Source: Cytophagales bacterium (GTDB lineage Bacteria > Bacteroidota > Bacteroidia > Cytophagales > Spirosomataceae). Taken from it: a stretch of DNA of 64,000 bases. The translations under genes and the position numbers were made by a program. The DNA lies in NCBI GenBank assembly GCA_013298025.1, contig JAAFJE010000009.1:124001-188000 (forward strand), read 5' to 3'. Every line of letters begins with the position of its first letter. Position 1 is the first letter of the stretch. The notes below the pieces were generated by a model that had not been told where the DNA came from, did no database searches, and was given only the letters and a program-made list of their open reading frames with translations. Below are positions 63,416 through 64,000 of this stretch, piece after piece.

Positions 63416-63489
63416 GGACTTGTAGCTCAGCTGGTTAGAGCACCTGACTCATAATCAGGGGGTCCATGGTTCGAGCCCATGCTGGTCCA
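63416..63489 (+). tRNA. tRNA with CAT anticodon (elongator Met or Ile2)
   Basis: 74 nt cloverleaf. D arm GCTC...GAGC, anticodon arm CCTGA-CTCATAA-TCAGG giving anticodon CAT, T arm CATGG-TTCGAGC-CCATG. The acceptor stem GGACTTG/CTGGTCC has one U-U mismatch and a G-U pair. Discriminator A at 63489; the next bases are CCCA, so CCA is not encoded exactly. The G1-C72 pair rules out initiator tRNA by the lack of the C1-A72 type mismatch. Met versus lysidine-modified Ile2 cannot be decided by eye. Confidence 0.92.
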
Positions 63490-63495
63490 CCCAAC

Positions 63496-63527
63496 AAAAA
63501 AGCTTTACCGTTCGGTAAAGCTTTTTT
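63496..63527. terminator. Bidirectional terminator after the tRNA
   Basis: Perfect 14-bp arms AAAAAAGCTTTACC / complement (63496-63509, 63514-63527), GTTC loop; also suits the opposing Spy-like gene. Confidence 0.92.
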
Positions 63528-63546
63528 GTTTTACAATCTATTTTCT

Positions 63547-63960
63547 TTATTCGTTATTAAAACGCTCCCTTGCTCTGTCCATCATACGGTCTTTCATTTT
63601 TTCTTGTAAAGCCTTGTATTGCTCGTATTGTTCTGGACTCAAAATACTTTTGATTTGTCCTTCCTGTGCTTGATTCAAGGCTTGCATTTCTAATAGAGCC
63701 GCTTTTTTATCGCTTGCCGTTCGTAGGGCATCTCTTTTTTGTACTCTCTCCAACATCAGGGGCGTAAGTTGCTTTTCTTGGTCGGCACTTAGGTTGAGTT
63801 GTTTAGAGAGCATTTGGACTTGCAAACTAGCCCTTTCTTCTGGGCTTTTGTTTTGAAAACCTTGACGTGGCCTACCACCCTGTGCATAGCTCATGTACTG
63901 TAAACCAACGGTGATACACAAAGCAAATAATAGGCTTGTCAGCAAACGATTCTTTTTCAT
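63547..63960 (-). CDS. Spy/CpxP-like periplasmic protein
   Basis: 137 aa. Signal peptide 1-26 (LLFALCITVGLQYMSYAQ), then a short Gly/Arg-rich stretch and a wholly helical charged body. Two LTxxQ-like motifs: LNLSADQEKQLTPLML (about 55-70) and SILSPEQYEQYKALQEKM (about 106-123). This is the pattern of small ATP-independent periplasmic chaperones (Spy) and of related Bacteroidota proteins of the DUF4890 type. Chaperone function is inferred only from this pattern. Gene start is 40 bp from the right edge; its promoter is outside. Confidence 0.8.
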   Translation of the reverse strand: MKKNRLLTSLLFALCITVGLQYMSYAQGGRPRQGFQNKSPEERASLQVQMLSKQLNLSADQEKQLTPLMLERVQKRDALRTASDKKAALLEMQALNQAQEGQIKSILSPEQYEQYKALQEKMKDRMMDRARERFNNE

Positions 63961-64000
63961 AGAAGTATTCGGATAAATATTGAAATAATCACTTTTTATA

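Noticed and set aside
1-64000. CRISPR array, prophage, or insertion sequence
   Set aside because: No regularly spaced direct repeats, no structural phage genes, no integrase and no IS transposase were found; the Rpn-type protein is a nuclease-like element and has no visible terminal repeats.

Overview
The window looks like a chromosome segment from a gliding-type member of the Bacteroidota, most likely order Cytophagales. The grounds are: SprA (type IX secretion translocon) and GldF; a SusC/SusD pair; an LpxC-FabZ fusion; DUF4286, DUF4199 and WG-repeat proteins; genes without clear Shine-Dalgarno sites; and promoters of the Bacteroidota form TTTG-N18-20-TAnnTTTG. The genus cannot be fixed from the sequence. 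No phage genes, rRNA, CRISPR array or recognisable insertion-sequence transposase were seen.

Layout. 1-3.4 kb: a leftward AAA_14/DUF4143 ATPase running off the left edge, then a two-gene type II restriction-modification system. 3.9-10.9 kb: a secreted WG-repeat protein, a DUF4286 protein, a YhcG/DUF1016 nuclease flanked by two related inverted-repeat elements, an SGNH hydrolase, uracil-DNA glycosylase, ApaG and a methyltransferase-like protein. 10.9-13.0 kb: a Septu-like ATPase/HNH pair whose HNH gene carries an in-frame TGA. 13.4-20.2 kb: a signalling island with two convergent units, H-NOX + hybrid kinase + LytTR regulator against FIST + hybrid kinase. 20.7-27.9 kb: SusC, SusD and a dipeptidyl-peptidase IV. 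28.4-32 kb: a DEAD-box helicase with a long structured leader, and an unknown secreted coiled-coil protein. 32-39 kb: a large FAD/Fe-S dehydrogenase, an ABC permease, a small membrane protein, an Rpn-type nuclease and malate dehydrogenase. 39.6-43.9 kb: DUF1232 protein, TatA, GatA, then an AAA ATPase/PD-(D/E)XK pair closed by a 27-bp perfect hairpin. 44-57.7 kb: LysM transglycosylase, RuvA, SprA, GcvH, a degenerate dihydroorotase, two DUF4199 proteins and GldF. 57.8-63.2 kb (leftward): HD protein, LpxD, LpxC-FabZ, LpxA and an ABC ATPase. The end holds a CAT-anticodon tRNA and a Spy/CpxP-like protein.

How the genes work together. Housekeeping modules (lipid A synthesis, T9SS/gliding, GatA, Mdh, Ung, RuvA) are interspersed with small one- or two-gene cassettes typical of defence or selfish genes: the R-M pair, DUF1016, the ATPase-HNH pair, Rpn, and the ATPase-nuclease pair. 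The best candidates for something undescribed are the 42.0-43.9 kb ATPase-nuclease pair, the HNH gene broken by TGA, the paired H-NOX and FIST (possible NosP-type) sensors, and the structured leaders of deaD and of the transglycosylase. Functional calls rest on motifs read by eye; no database search was possible.
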